Shown here one piece after another: positions 1 through 11,322 of a DNA stretch of 64,000 bases. Every line of letters starts with the position of its first letter. Position 1 is the first letter of the stretch. The stretch spans positions 124,001 through 188,000 of the forward strand of contig CAJNOJ010000026.1 in assembly GCA_905250025.1 (NCBI GenBank), written 5' to 3'. The position numbers and the translations under genes are program-made. The notes under the pieces are model-generated. The model searched no databases, was not told the origin of the DNA, and saw only the letters and a list, made by a program, of their open reading frames with translations. Source of the DNA: Adineta ricciae. Lineage: Eukaryota > Rotifera > Eurotatoria > Adinetida > Adinetidae.

Positions 1-2148
1 AAATTGAGGTCGTCGAACTGTGTCTAGGCCGATGTTCAAACCGCGCTTAATAGTGAAGAAGAGAATTCGCCTGAGTTTGCCAAGATTCTCAGCTTTTGTC
101 ACTCATGTTTTCGAAGTAGGCAGGTAGAGGGTTTTCAAAGTGTTATCATTCGAATCAGTAGGGCACTTTGAGTTCTACTTCGAACTAGTGAGATCCTAGT
201 TGAAACGCATGTATAACCGAATAAAATCTTGAAAAAACTACAATCGGACACCAAGATATCTCACGTCGTCTGCTCTTTGATGAGCGGTACTGATGGATCT
301 TTCCAGCGTCTCTTTAACAGCAACTGTTTTCACAGAAGATTGTTGCAAGACTCATGCAACAAATTCTTTCCTCATTGAACTCCGCATATGTTTCCTTAGT
401 TGTAATGTTGCCGATCGGATGATGTGTTTATATCGCAATCTGATCTGTCAACAACGGACTCATCAAACGCATGGCCTAAGTGAGATAATCATATGTGATT
501 GCAGTGACTGAATATACACGTTGGTTTGCGAATAGTAGTTATGCGAAAGACGTGTACAGCAAAGAATTCTATGAGAATATGCGAGAAGTGAAAAGAATTC
601 ATTAGGATTCGTTTGAAGTTAATTGTAATAATCTACTGTCTGATTCGGAATGTAAGGGAGTGATGTCATAATATCATTACCCCAGGTATCCGTTTAGAAA
701 TCGACAACAGTATATCCAGAATCCGGACAAATTTCAGCAAATTCGGTCGATACCCAGTGCGTAGCGAGTTGGATATCGACGAATGGCCTTTGAAGAAGTT
801 GATGTTCAAGACGATTGTCTAATGGAAACACGTAATGGTATCAGTGACAGTAAGAGCTATCAGAAACTAGAAGAGAATGTAATTTGGTACTCTACGCCTA
901 GGATGCTGAGTTAGAGTTGATGAGCATACAAAGTCCTTGTCGAGGCATCACTTCTCGCAGTTAAAACCGTAATAGGCTTTCGTCCACGCACCGACATTTT
1001 GCTCACACCCTCATGTTGTGCTGTGCCTACTGACCACACCCTGATTAAGTTGCCGGCAGTTTTTCAAAATGCTGCAATCTTATTGGCTTGGGCAAATTCA
1101 CAAACTTTTTGCATTTTATTGGCCTTTTCTCAGAAAAGGGAACAATTGTTTGAATTTTCAATATTCATAAGAAATAATCGAAGAAAATATTTCATTTTAT
1201 ATACCATTCTGCCAAAATTATTCGTCAATAGTTCAGTTCTCTTTCCATTAATATTTTCAATGTATTCAGTAGGAAAAAAGTGTCGAATGATGACAATGTT
1301 GTTCTTGTTGATGACTTTGATAAGCAAATAAAAATAAAACTTCTCTATTCATGGTAAGCTAATTTGGGAATGTAAAATCGATTTGAGATGAAATCTACGC
1401 GAACACCAAGAAAAAATCGAATTTGATCAATTGTGGTATGAGAATTGAGTTAACGAAAATGAATCGTTTTTTTCCGAATCAAAACAAGAAAGACTCAAGT
1501 ATAGTACTAACTGGTCTTTTATTCCTCTGGCCAATATCAATACTTGGTTCGAAGTATCCTAATCATAGATGAATGTACATAGAGGAAAAACGAAATCTTT
1601 TATATACTTTATCGGAAGACGCAAATGGTGTTTGAGCCATAATACTCGAACAAATGACACGATATGTTAATCAGTGCAGTCGATTACTGAAATATATATA
1701 TAAGCTTTGCAACAATTGATTTATGAATAAGTGAAAACAAAAGAAAAGTTTTCCACAAGCGTACATGCATATCTTGGTTTTTGTAATTACTAATTTTCGC
1801 TGACTCAAAATACCTTTTATATTTGTCATAGGAGGTTTTGTGCATATCAAGAAAATTTCTGTGCTCGCCTAAAAAATCTGACCTAAATCGCTGGTTTTAT
1901 TGAATACAGAAAAAGAAAAGAAAGATAGGAGGACAGAGAGTGAATAATCATGAAACATTTCTCATATAGAGAACAATTTATGGTTAATCCATATTTACAC
2001 CTCATTCTATCCAACAAAAATTATCACAGTTGGCTGATTTGATCGATCGAATTATAGAATACAACTTTCAATAGATATCAATCATAGAAATACTATGTGG
2101 GAGCACACTTCTTTATACTTTATTTCAATTAGAATACCTGCACAAACA
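1..2148. other. No recognisable gene (2.1 kb)
   Basis: I see only short open frames here (for example 293-511 and 999-1331), none with a recognisable domain or consistent splice sites. A 44-codon frame from about 784 to 918 is open but unsupported. The GC content is similar to nearby exons in the first kilobase, so decayed coding or transposon sequence is possible, but I could not identify a family. Confidence 0.4.
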
Positions 2149-2382
2149 ATGAATACTAATACATCTGAACGAGATCAACGTATTGCACAATGGTGATTCT
2201 TAGATAATTTTAATCATAAAGGTCTTTTATCTGAAGATGACTTGGCAATAATCGATCTGAGTATATTATTGTATATGGCTGCAGCTGATGGAATACTTGC
2301 TGAAAAAGAACGAAAATGGGTTTTAGGTTTTGCCAGTAAATCTTTCTAAATGATTGTTTTTAAATGACAACTAGATACATCA

Positions 2383-2579
2383 TTTTTTTATTGATAGGTG
2401 TTAGTGAAAAGCAATTGATCAATTAAAAATTTATACACTAGGAACTTGTGAACAAGCTAATAAAATATATGTGAAGGGTTCTCAATATTGTTTGATTTAT
2501 TTTGCACTTCTAGCAGTATCTGGTGGTGGAGAATTACATCCAAAAGAATTGCAAGCTATTAAAAACATTGCAAAAAAAA
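2383..2579 (+). repeat. First copy of 197-bp direct duplication flanking an N gap
   Basis: This stretch, from the run of seven T to the run of eight A, recurs at 2604-2800 with no difference that I can see. The copies abut the two sides of the N gap. The simplest reading is an unmerged contig overlap rather than a biological tandem repeat. Confidence 0.85.
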
Positions 2580-2603
2580 NNNNNNNNNNNNNNNNNNNNN
2601 NNN
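2580..2603. other. Assembly gap (24 N)
   Basis: A run of N separates the two identical 197-bp segments. Its length is probably arbitrary. Confidence 0.99.
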
Positions 2604-2800
2604 TTTTTTTATTGATAGGTGTTAGTGAAAAGCAATTGATCAATTAAAAATTTATACACTAGGAACTTGTGAACAAGCTAATAAAATATATGTGAAGGGT
2701 TCTCAATATTGTTTGATTTATTTTGCACTTCTAGCAGTATCTGGTGGTGGAGAATTACATCCAAAAGAATTGCAAGCTATTAAAAACATTGCAAAAAAAA
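2604..2800 (+). repeat. Second copy of 197-bp direct duplication
   Basis: It matches 2383-2579. Only this copy continues into the downstream part of the TerB-like frame, where a short acidic helical segment follows. Confidence 0.85.
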
Positions 2801-3004
2801 CTCGATATTAGTGATTAAGAATTCGAAGATATGTTCTTTGAGATGTTTGATAGAATTTGTTATATTAATGTGGAGAAGACATTCAAAATAATCATCGTAT
2901 TTAGGTTTTTATTTAAATCCATATAACAAAATATCGATAGATGATGTAAAACCAATCTATCGTCTATACGATGGGAAAAAAACGAACAGAGAACAATCAT
3001 GGAA

Positions 3005-3735
3005 TTAAATCAAGTCTATATGTTGTTGAATTATCTGTTGACATCGATTATGTAAATCATCTATATCGAATAAATTATGGCGTTGTTTTTCAATTTCATT
3101 GAGATGATCGATAATAGTTGGATGTCGTTGTAATAAAATCTCGCTACGTTCTACGATTAATTCACCAGCAGAACTAACAGAAGCATATTGTTTTAATGCA
3201 GCATGTTCTTCTTTTGTACATTTTGATAATAATAACATGTAAATAATTGATAAACAATCATCAGCATAATAAGCTGAAACTTGTTTACCATGTGTTAATT
3301 CGTATTCAGTCAATACAGATGTGGATGCTGTTGTAAATGTTCCTTCATAATTACCTTGGAAACCATTATATGTCGATGAATCCCAATCAATTAAATAAAT
3401 ATCATCATTAAATAAGATTAAATTATATATTCGAATATCACGATGAACAAATCCAAGTTTCTGACCAATAGATAATTGTTTAAATAATTGATTAATATAT
3501 TTCTTTTTGCATAAATCATTTTTGTTCATTAATTTTCCAACTGGTCTTGATAAAATAAAGCCTTGAATATTAAACATATGTATTATTTTAATATCTGATA
3601 ATGAATGTTCATTTATGTAATTGTTCATTTTTTCAGCTATTTCATATTCTTTTGTTGATGTTTTATTTGAAATTTTCATGGCATATTGAATATTTTCATG
3701 TTCAATTTGATAAACTATACCATTTGCACCTCTTC
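3005..3735 (-). CDS. Protein-kinase-like domain, 5' part missing
   Basis: The reading frame runs from a splice acceptor near 3736 and ends at 3005. It starts in a glycine-rich loop (RGANGIVYQ), followed by AMKI with the ATP-binding lysine. The catalytic loop is VHRDIRIYN (HRDxxxxN) and the metal-binding motif is LIDWDSS, with DWD in place of the usual DFG. A C-lobe-like segment (DDCLSIIYMLL) follows. This pattern fits divergent eukaryotic kinases with HRD...DWD/DFD motifs rather than a classical signalling kinase. An ATG at 3679 lies inside the domain, so it cannot be the true start if the glycine loop is used. No upstream exon is visible before the mGluR tail at 3822, so the gene is either truncated or a fragment. 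Substrates cannot be inferred. Confidence 0.6.
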
Positions 3736-3821
3736 CTAGAAAAAAGAAAAGTTTTAAAGACGGTATGAATGTTCAACTGCCGAATACAAATTAATTCTAT
3801 TCTTCCGCCAATTACGGATTT

Positions 3822-6800
3822 CTATGAAATTAAAATAAATCTAACAANGTCAACATTCCGATCGTCGCGTTTAAAAAAGAGTTTGAATTTATCAATACTG
3901 TCTGTGTCGCGTTCCATTTGCCATAGTAGTTGACATGTACAAACCGATTTGGAATTGGATGTTGTCGTCGAATTTAATGCAAAATCATCCTCTGCCCAAA
4001 GACTTGATGAGTCACTTTCAAGATCCATCGTTTTCATTGATGCAACTGATTCATTCTTGTCTATAGTACCAGTTGTTAAATCAGCATTCGTCGATGAATT
4101 TGCTGCAAGCACACATTCTGGTGAATGTCGTGATGTAGACTTGAATTGATCCTCGTCTTTCATGTGTACTGCGGGATCTGTTGATCGTTTAACTGGACTT
4201 CTTTTAGGTAGTATGTCAGGCAGGTCGTCTAAAGTGTTTTGACTAGATAATTCCTTACGATATGGAGGAGGATTGTTGATTATAGCTGATTGAGGTGAAC
4301 CGGATAATCGTCGGTTATGTGTCCAAGGACGTACATAAGCTGCTGAAGAACTCGATGCACGACGATCGTTGACGAGGAGATCACTAATACGCAAAGTGGA
4401 TGATGTACCAGCAGTATTATTGAGTTCATTAGTTACAGGTAGATGATTTCCGAAACGAATACGATTGATAACCGAACGACGAAATAAAGGTGCACCCTCA
4501 CTGTAACGATAGGATGAGATGTCACCCTTTGATGTTGATGAGCCAAAATGACAACGAATATCGGTGTTCGTTGCAAATGCGCTAAAATAAATCGGTGATT
4601 GTAATAAAAAAGCTCTCACGACTTTACTGGGCTCGAGTATGTTTACCTTCGTTGGTTTTTTTCAGGTTTGAAGATAATTAAATACAGTTTTGGAAAGAAT
4701 AAGAACACAAGTACAACGTATGCACTTGCATTTGTGGCAACACATAGTGAAAACACTTTGACATCAATCGTTACATAAACAGCAGCAAATGCTAACCATA
4801 TAACACAAGTTGTATACATAGAAAAGCCGATAAATTTCGCTTCTAGATCAAACAGACAATAGAAATCAAAAACATCAAATCTACTCATAGTTGTGCAATT
4901 CACCATTGAAATTCTCAGGCAAATTCCTTGTTTTTATCTATATAGAAGAAAAATTGGACAGGGAGATCGGAAATGATAAAACTTACTGCATAAAGTGTAC
5001 ATAGAAAAACTAACACACCGTCGAAACCAAGTGGAGCAACAATACCCGGAATGGAATTCTTGCCTAAGAGAGCAAAAACGGCACTATCTATTATACGTTC
5101 TAGCGATTCGTAAAAACTTTACATGTCAGTAGCAAACGACCACCAGTTTCAATGAGTTCTGCTGTCGGCGGATCGCGATAGACAGTTGCGGCTAGAATGA
5201 AAGAAGAGCAATTGTGTGTTTAGAGAGAAATGTGAGTACAAACCAACGATGATGATTTCAGTAACGATTATCAGACAAGCGATAGCAAGTTGATGCCGTG
5301 CACCCATAAACTTCAGTCGTTTTGTGATGATTTTCTTTTTACTGCGTGCTAGAAGTCGTGCAATTCGATTGGTTTTCGTCACCAGCGAGCCGTAGATCAT
5401 GGAAAACGATATTCCTGGGAGCAGACGCGTTAAAACACAGGTGATAAATGATGGCTTTTGCAGAATAATAAACGCAGTTAAATGACAGAATAGAATTCCT
5501 GTTAAAATCAAATAACTTAATTCGCGTGTGGTGGATTTAACAACTGGTGTCGCGTTGAAACGTATAAATATATAAAGAACAAATAAGCTTATTAAGATAC
5601 CGATCGCAGCACCGAAACATATGATAATTGACAATGGATGACGAAAGTTAATTGTTGTGATTGGCAAGAGATCACAAGCTAAAGGTTTCTCAGTTATGAA
5701 CGATGGGAAAATTAGAATGTGTTGATTACCTGTTTGATCACTATTCGGGGCAAATCCGGCAGGACAAGTAAAGCAAGTCGTTTCATCGAGAACGATCGCA
5801 TTATCGCATGGGTGACATTTCCAACAGCAATGTTTGTCATCGATAAATTTCTACGGCAAATGATATTATCAATATTAATACCGAAAAAATGTGAACTAAA
5901 TAACGAACTTTGATATGACCTAATGGACAAGCTTCACTACAGTACTGATGTATACTGATTTGGTTGATTGAATACTGGTCCGCGAAGAATCGAATGGAGG
6001 ATGTATTTAAACTCAATTTTCCTGTATTCCACGTTCCAATTTGTACATAGTGAAGAGGATGTTCGACGTCGTCGCTATTGTATTGCAAATTCAATATGTC
6101 GTATCTAAACTACTAAAATTATGTTTGAATGAATCCAACTGTTCTGACCTTCCAGGACCATCGCCATTTTCATCGAAAAACACCTCCTCACCTAGAAAAC
6201 ATCGAGATTTTGTACTTCACCACATGTTTTCATACTTACCAGTTATGCCAGTAAATCGACTACTTGTTACGAACTGCATCAAAAGGGATGTGTTCATACG
6301 AGTCATTTCAGCACATAATCCACTTGTACCGTTACAAATCTATCATTTTTCATCTGACATAAACAATCAGCGAACTGTTTGTATTACATACTTGTTTATG
6401 CATTTTATCCAGTCCGTGTACCACAGCTAGAATCGAATTAATGACGAATGCAAGTTTGGGATCTTCATTGTAAGGTACACGAGTAAGACTTTCTTGTTCG
6501 GGACGACATTGACGAGCGTAAGTTTTTCGACTATTCGTATTATTGTAATTAGTAAGTCCACAATCAAACTTGTGTTGCCAGTATTCAGTGAACCAGACGT
6601 TTCGTGTATTATTATAAACATGCAATCGACGAAAATATTGTTCAAAGCCTGGTACCCGTAACGAACGAGCTTTGATCTAAAGATAAAGCATGAGGAATAA
6701 AATGATCTATCATCTCGAACTCTCTCGTTTACCGTAATAGCACCTAATGCAACGTTTTCCGTGTTATTTGGTATTACATTTAAACGATCGGCCCATGCAT

Positions 6801-8029
6801 CACTAATTCACAAGGCAAAACTGAGAATAGATCCTTACGTTTGTTGAGAATTACCTTCCAAGAATAACGAATCGTTTTGTGTAATTCAACTGACTAATCG
6901 CTTGTAATATAGCACGTATGGAATGATCAAGACAAAAACAGATTAGCACTTGAACTCGGGGTGCTCGAATGATCAGTTGTTGAATTAGTTGGATGGCTAC
7001 TGATACATTTGCACCAATTGGCTAAATTACAGAAAAAAAGACGAAATGGAAATGAATCGATCGCTGATTATTTCAGTTTACCATAGTGAAATCAGCACCA
7101 ATACATGCATCTTTGTTTAATAGACGACGGATAGCTTCGACTCCACCACGACCATAATCACCTTCGGTACCGATTGTAGCCACGTAATTCCATTTGAATT
7201 GTTCAATAATATTAACAATTGCTTGTGCTTGCTGTGTATCCGATGCAATAACTCGTATGAAATATTTGAACTTTTCCTTGTCGCTCAATTGCCGTGCAGT
7301 GGATGAATATCCTATCTGTGGCATTTCAAATAGTTGTAAGATATTATGCGTTTGCATGGTGATCGAACTATCGCCAGGCCCAATGATTGCTGCCAACCGT
7401 GATCGACCATTCTTCGTATTCAAAGTTGGATCACCGATCGTTAAAACGGATTTACCGATGAATTCGATAGTCTGCTCTAGTGCAACAGGTGCATACCAAC
7501 ACGAATCACGAATCTGATAACCAACAGTTATATTCGGTAGGATGGATTGATTGGCATTGACTGAAAATATCGTCAACGAACGTTACTTTGCATTAGAAAC
7601 AACCGATGCATGTTACTTTACTTTGATCGAGAATCCAAAATGTTCCTTCGACACGATGTATACCGTAATCTTCGCGAATATCTCCACTGAAATATTTGAT
7701 TTGCTTTCTCTCGCTACGATTAACCCGACAAGCTACGCTTACCATTCTCGTAAACGGCCACCACCGTGCGACACTGGCGGATTGTGTAAGGAGAAGAAAG
7801 CACCGATGACAATAGGAGCTTCGGATGTTGGTGAAACAGCTACGAATACGAAAAACAAACGAGGAATACCATCGAAATAAGATCATTCTATTGTACCTGA
7901 TAGACGATTAAAATAACACATGACAACATTGGAATGTGGACTGATCATGAGTAGACATATACTACTGATGGCTCCAATTAGAATACGATTCAAACTGTAA
8001 GAAGGAAGTAAAGAGATTCGTTCGAACAT
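3822..8029 (-). CDS. GRM: Group I metabotropic glutamate receptor (class C GPCR)
   Basis: This spliced gene encodes a complete class C receptor. Exon 1 (from 8029, or an in-frame ATG at 8068) carries a hydrophobic signal segment. A 57-bp intron (GT..TAG) then leads into the ligand-binding lobe, with APIVIGAFFSLH, CGDIREDYGIHRVE, DQINANQS and ITVGYQIRDSCW. The lobe continues through 7576-7075 (IIGPGDSS, PQIGYSSTA, TEGDYG) to about 6250. A cysteine-rich linker lies at about 6090-5730, TM1-4 at 5660-5225, TM5 near 5010 (NSIPGIVAPLGFDG) and TM6-7 at 4850-4660 (AKFIGFSMYTTCVIWLAF, PKLYLIIFKPEKNQRSAFAT). KPEKNQRSAF matches group I (mGluR1/5) rather than groups II or III, which implies Gq coupling. 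A Ser/Thr-rich intracellular tail runs to 3822 and includes one N at 3847. Predicted role: plasma-membrane glutamate sensing. Confidence 0.93.
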
Positions 8030-8068
8030 GGATAAAATGATAATAATCGGACGAGAAACAAGTATCAA

Positions 8069-9082
8069 GAAGAGAAATATTCAAGCTGCCATAGAATACC
8101 GAAAATTTGGATTTGATTAAGAAAGGAATACACTCGAATTCAAATAAGATTTGAGTGCGACGAGCCATTCCAATCTTTCATTGTTCTCCAAAAGAGTATT
8201 GAAATTCTTTCAAATCAATGTATCCATAACAGATAGAATTGTCATGATGTATTTCTTTCCTTTTCCTTCTGCCGCATATGATAGTAATGTTGACTGATTA
8301 CTGTTGTAAACTGCTACATTTTTCCTTCTCTTGTGCTCAGATAAACGATCGTTTTTCTTCCGCTAAGTTATTCTTGGTCTGTCTTGTCGTTCAATCGAAT
8401 GAACACTAAGACTTGTTATCTTCATTGAATTAAGTTAATCTGGACTTCTTTCTCTTTCTTCGATCTCAGTCGTGCTCGCGTTTTTTCCTCCTCCATCTTC
8501 TGCAGGAAAAACATACAGATGACATCGAATCAGCACAAAACGTTTTCCTGCAGCCCAATGATCTTTCAACAAAACAATTCATGACAAAACTAGAAATTTT
8601 GAGTGGAGATTAATAAGATTCTCTATTTGATCCGCTGATGGTCTTATTGACCTCACATCAATCTCCAACAGAAGTACAGGCAGAAGTCAATTGTACTTGT
8701 ATAACTCTATATTAGTCCAACGCATAAGTAACGACTGCTGAATACGATAGAGAACATTCGTTCAGATAGATAATTCTATATCCTGGATTTTAATAATAAC
8801 ATTAAAGAAGATCAACTGAGTTAAACATCGAACTACAAGTTTCCTACGAGAGGAATTCAACTATGAACATGCATCGGCATGAGAGATAGCACAACTCAAG
8901 TCATTTTTTTTCTTTTGTGTATAATTGTATACTTTGAGTTTAAACACCGGACTTGAACTATTAGAACCATTTAGCAAAATGCTTTTATCAAGAAAACGTA
9001 AGTCTATAGTTATGGATGATTTGGCCTTCGATGACTTGTGTTTTTTTCTTTAACTATAAAAACAACTCAACAAGACATTTAA
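8069..9082. other. Intergenic, divergent promoter region
   Basis: This region lies between the 5' ends of the mGluR gene (-) and the first secreted-protein gene (+). I found no ORF or conserved element. It should contain both promoters. Confidence 0.5.
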
Positions 9083-9760
9083 ATGTTGAGTTCATTTCGA
9101 GATATGCGTCCGTATCTATCTGCTTGTTTTCTTATTGCATATGTGGCACTTGTCGAAAGCGCTTGTCAACAACCTCGTCGATTCTATGTAGACTGTGGTG
9201 CTACACGATCATTACAGAATTCCGCAAATTTATGTGCGAAATATGGCATGACTTTACTAAATCTAACCAATTCATCGACTATTGTCAGCCAAGTCCTCGA
9301 TCTTAATCAAACCCTCTATTCAATTAATTGCAATTCTCTGTTTTGGTTTTCATCCGGAAACAAAACAGGAATACTGGCAAATGCTGAATCACTTGGCGCA
9401 GTTCTGACTAGTCTTCTTACCGGTCTTGGTGATTTACTCGGTGGAGTACTGAACCTCGTTGGTACTCTACTGTGCAGTCTACTTTTCGTTCCCTGTCCAA
9501 CAACAACAACACCTGCACCCATTACCCAAGCGATAACCGTTTGCGTTCGACCGATACAACAGAGGGTGATACAAAAATGCTTGACTCAAACAGCACGAGC
9601 AGACATGAAAACATTTCAATTCAATGAACAGCCCATGTACGGCGGAGTTATAGACACTTTTGCATCAAGAAGTCGGATGACATGCAGCGGCGTATGTTCA
9701 TCTATGAATGAATGCATCGGTATATCGTACATCAATGGCATCTGTAGTCTTTACATGTAA
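9083..9760 (+). CDS. Secreted protein with partial CTLD-like and PAN/apple-like regions, copy 1
   Basis: This intronless gene encodes up to 225 residues. The second in-frame ATG at 9104 gives a cleaner signal peptide (MRPYLSACFLIAYVALVESA). The mature N-terminus (FYVDC, LCAKYGMTLLNLTN, NSLFWFSSGNKTG) resembles the first half of a C-type lectin fold. The rest of that fold is absent. In its place is a Gly/Leu-rich hydrophobic stretch of about 35 residues, then a Thr/Pro linker. The C-terminal part (GVIDTFASRSRMTCSGVCSS, ending GISYINGICSLYM) looks like a PAN/apple cysteine pattern. It is a paralogue of the gene at 10386, with the same order and near-identical ending. AATAAA lies at 9783-9788. 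Extracellular adhesion or glycan binding is possible but unproven. Confidence 0.7.
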   Translation: MLSSFRDMRPYLSACFLIAYVALVESACQQPRRFYVDCGATRSLQNSANLCAKYGMTLLNLTNSSTIVSQVLDLNQTLYSINCNSLFWFSSGNKTGILANAESLGAVLTSLLTGLGDLLGGVLNLVGTLLCSLLFVPCPTTTTPAPITQAITVCVRPIQQRVIQKCLTQTARADMKTFQFNEQPMYGGVIDTFASRSRMTCSGVCSSMNECIGISYINGICSLYM

Positions 9761-9782
9761 TGATGAATATTTTCTTAATCTC

Positions 9783-9788
9783 AATAAA
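9783..9788 (+). promoter_or_regulatory. Polyadenylation signal AATAAA
   Basis: A canonical hexamer 23 bp after the stop codon of the first secreted-protein gene. Confidence 0.65.
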
Positions 9789-9789
9789 T

Positions 9790-10385
9790 ATACTTCAAAA
9801 GTACGTTCACTCGTTACGTACATCATGTATGCACTAGTGATTTCCAAACATAAAAAAGCACGATGTTTTTTCTAACACACTTTACAAACCCTTAGCAGCA
9901 ATGAATTGCAATTATATTAAATATAATGTTTTTTTAAACTGGAGGGATCCTTATTTGATGCCTACCATCGCAAGGTATGATCAATATAATATTGAAAATA
10001 TGTCTTTCTCTTGTCATACACTTCCTCATCCGATTCAGATGTGAATTGACAAGTAAGACGTTATTCATAATCAGTTAATGTATTCTGCAGCACTGGAAAA
10101 CCTCGTTACTAAAACGACGAGTACTTGTGATGAAAAATCCGGCATGTAAGTATGATTTTTCTGCTCCTTTTATATCTCTCAAGCAATACAGAAATAGCTG
10201 TGTCGCATATCTATCGGAAATGAATTTTTAGTTTCATAAACAATCATCTGTTACACTGTCATTCGAACTTTTATATGTGAAGTGAGGACATTCATGGAAT
10301 ATCACAAACTTTCAATCAAGAACGGCGTATAAATTCGCGAAAGTAAATTGGAACATCATATCAGAATAAAATTCTACTCAAAGCA
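9790..10385 (+). other. Spacer between tandem paralogues
   Basis: This 0.6-kb spacer holds no ORF of note. It presumably contains the promoter of the second copy. I saw no obvious duplication of the upstream region of copy 1. Confidence 0.4.
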
Positions 10386-11009
10386 ATGTTCTGGTTCGTA
10401 TTCATTCTTTGTCTTGTCGGTCGCTTTCAATTCGTAGAATCGGCTTGTTCTCCACCGATTAAATTCTACGTTGATTGTGCTAGAGTACGAACAGCAAATG
10501 CAGCTAGTCAATTTTGTTTAAGTCATGGAATGACTCTTGTGAACTTCACCAATGGAACGGGATCATTAGCAAGTGATGTATCACTTCTGAATACAACATT
10601 TATAGCAGATAGTTGTGTTGGCAATTTTTGGTATTCATCGGGTTCACGCACTGGACTAGTTGCCAGCACAAATGAACTCGATAATTTACTTGGCGCTTTG
10701 ACGAACTTACTTGGAAGCGTTCTCTGTCTTATACCTTTTTTGTGTCCAGCGGTAACAACAGCTGCACCTATTCTCAATGCTTACACAGTATGCACTCGAC
10801 CAATTCACCAAAATGTGATACGGAAATGTTTAAGTGGTGTGCAACGTGAGGATATGCAACAATTTCGATACCGCACACAAAGTATGTATGCCGGTGTATT
10901 GGACACATTTTCTTCAAGAACCATAGCCGCATGCAGTGGTTCATGCTCATCGAATAATGCGTGTGTGGGAATTTCCTACAGTAACGGTATTTGTACTCTT
11001 TATATGTAA
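10386..11009 (+). CDS. Secreted protein with partial CTLD-like and PAN/apple-like regions, copy 2
   Basis: An intronless 207-residue product. It has a signal peptide ending near VESA, then FYVDC, FCLSHGMTLVNFTN and GNFWYSSGSRTG in the lectin-like half. A shortened hydrophobic segment (LGSVLCLIPFLCP) and a Thr/Ala linker follow. The C-terminal cysteine-containing domain (VCTRPIHQNVIRKCL, GVLDTFSSRTIAACSGSCSS) ends in GISYSNGICTLYM. The hydrophobic insert is about 15-20 residues shorter than in the 9083 copy, which is the main difference. Cysteine positions are otherwise shared, so both copies look functional. The pair arose by tandem duplication. Confidence 0.7.
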   Translation: MFWFVFILCLVGRFQFVESACSPPIKFYVDCARVRTANAASQFCLSHGMTLVNFTNGTGSLASDVSLLNTTFIADSCVGNFWYSSGSRTGLVASTNELDNLLGALTNLLGSVLCLIPFLCPAVTTAAPILNAYTVCTRPIHQNVIRKCLSGVQREDMQQFRYRTQSMYAGVLDTFSSRTIAACSGSCSSNNACVGISYSNGICTLYM

Positions 11010-11033
11010 ACAAATGTGTTGTGTGTTGTGTTA

Positions 11034-11039
11034 AATAAA
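11034..11039 (+). promoter_or_regulatory. Polyadenylation signal AATAAA
   Basis: A canonical hexamer about 25 bp after the second secreted-protein stop codon. Confidence 0.65.
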
Positions 11040-11322
11040 ACAAAATCAAGTTTTGTCGTAGGGAGAAATTCGAACTTTCCTTTTTGATTACATTAGTGCA
11101 TTTGTATATAGAGTATGTGAAAAGACACAGCTGTCACATGGCTTTTGTATTCCCGTTTCAGTTTTGGACAGAAAGATATGCAGATAGCAAACGTGTTCTT
11201 GACTTATTCACATCAAGTTTTTTAATTATGCGAAAGAAAGGCAACTAGGATCAAGAAAACACTCGAACTGCTTTGGTATTGAACTCTTCTGTTTGCTATG
11301 ATAAATTCTAAGACGGATATAT

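Larger units (their letters stand above)
2149..2900 (+). pseudogene. TerB-like (tellurite-resistance fold) domain gene, broken
   Basis: A conceptual reading from the ATG at 2149 gives a helical domain resembling the TerB/DjlA N-terminal family. It includes YMAAADGILAEKER, the acidic hallmark of TerB domains, and further on LLAVSGGGELHPKELQAI. The reading is broken. There is an in-frame TGA about 15 codons in, near 2194, and the exon after a putative intron (about 2349-2397) needs a different frame from the one entering it. The 3' half lies in the 197-bp segment that occurs twice around the N gap, so the structure may be partly an assembly artefact. TerB-fold proteins are mainly bacterial and act in stress and membrane-linked systems; no function can be assigned to this copy. 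It could also be a real gene damaged by poor assembly. Confidence 0.45.

Noticed and set aside
999-1331. 110-codon ORF near the left end
   Set aside because: The opposite strand is also open (1130-1327), no domain or splice signal is visible, and composition is Phe/Leu-rich as expected from AT-rich non-coding DNA.
5719-6430. Plus-strand ORFs over the mGluR gene
   Set aside because: They are antisense shadows of the cysteine-rich and ligand-binding exons, which are supported by strong family conservation.
7551-7880. 109-codon plus-strand ORF
   Set aside because: It is antisense to the first mGluR ligand-binding exons, which splice precisely into CGDIREDYG and DQINANQ.
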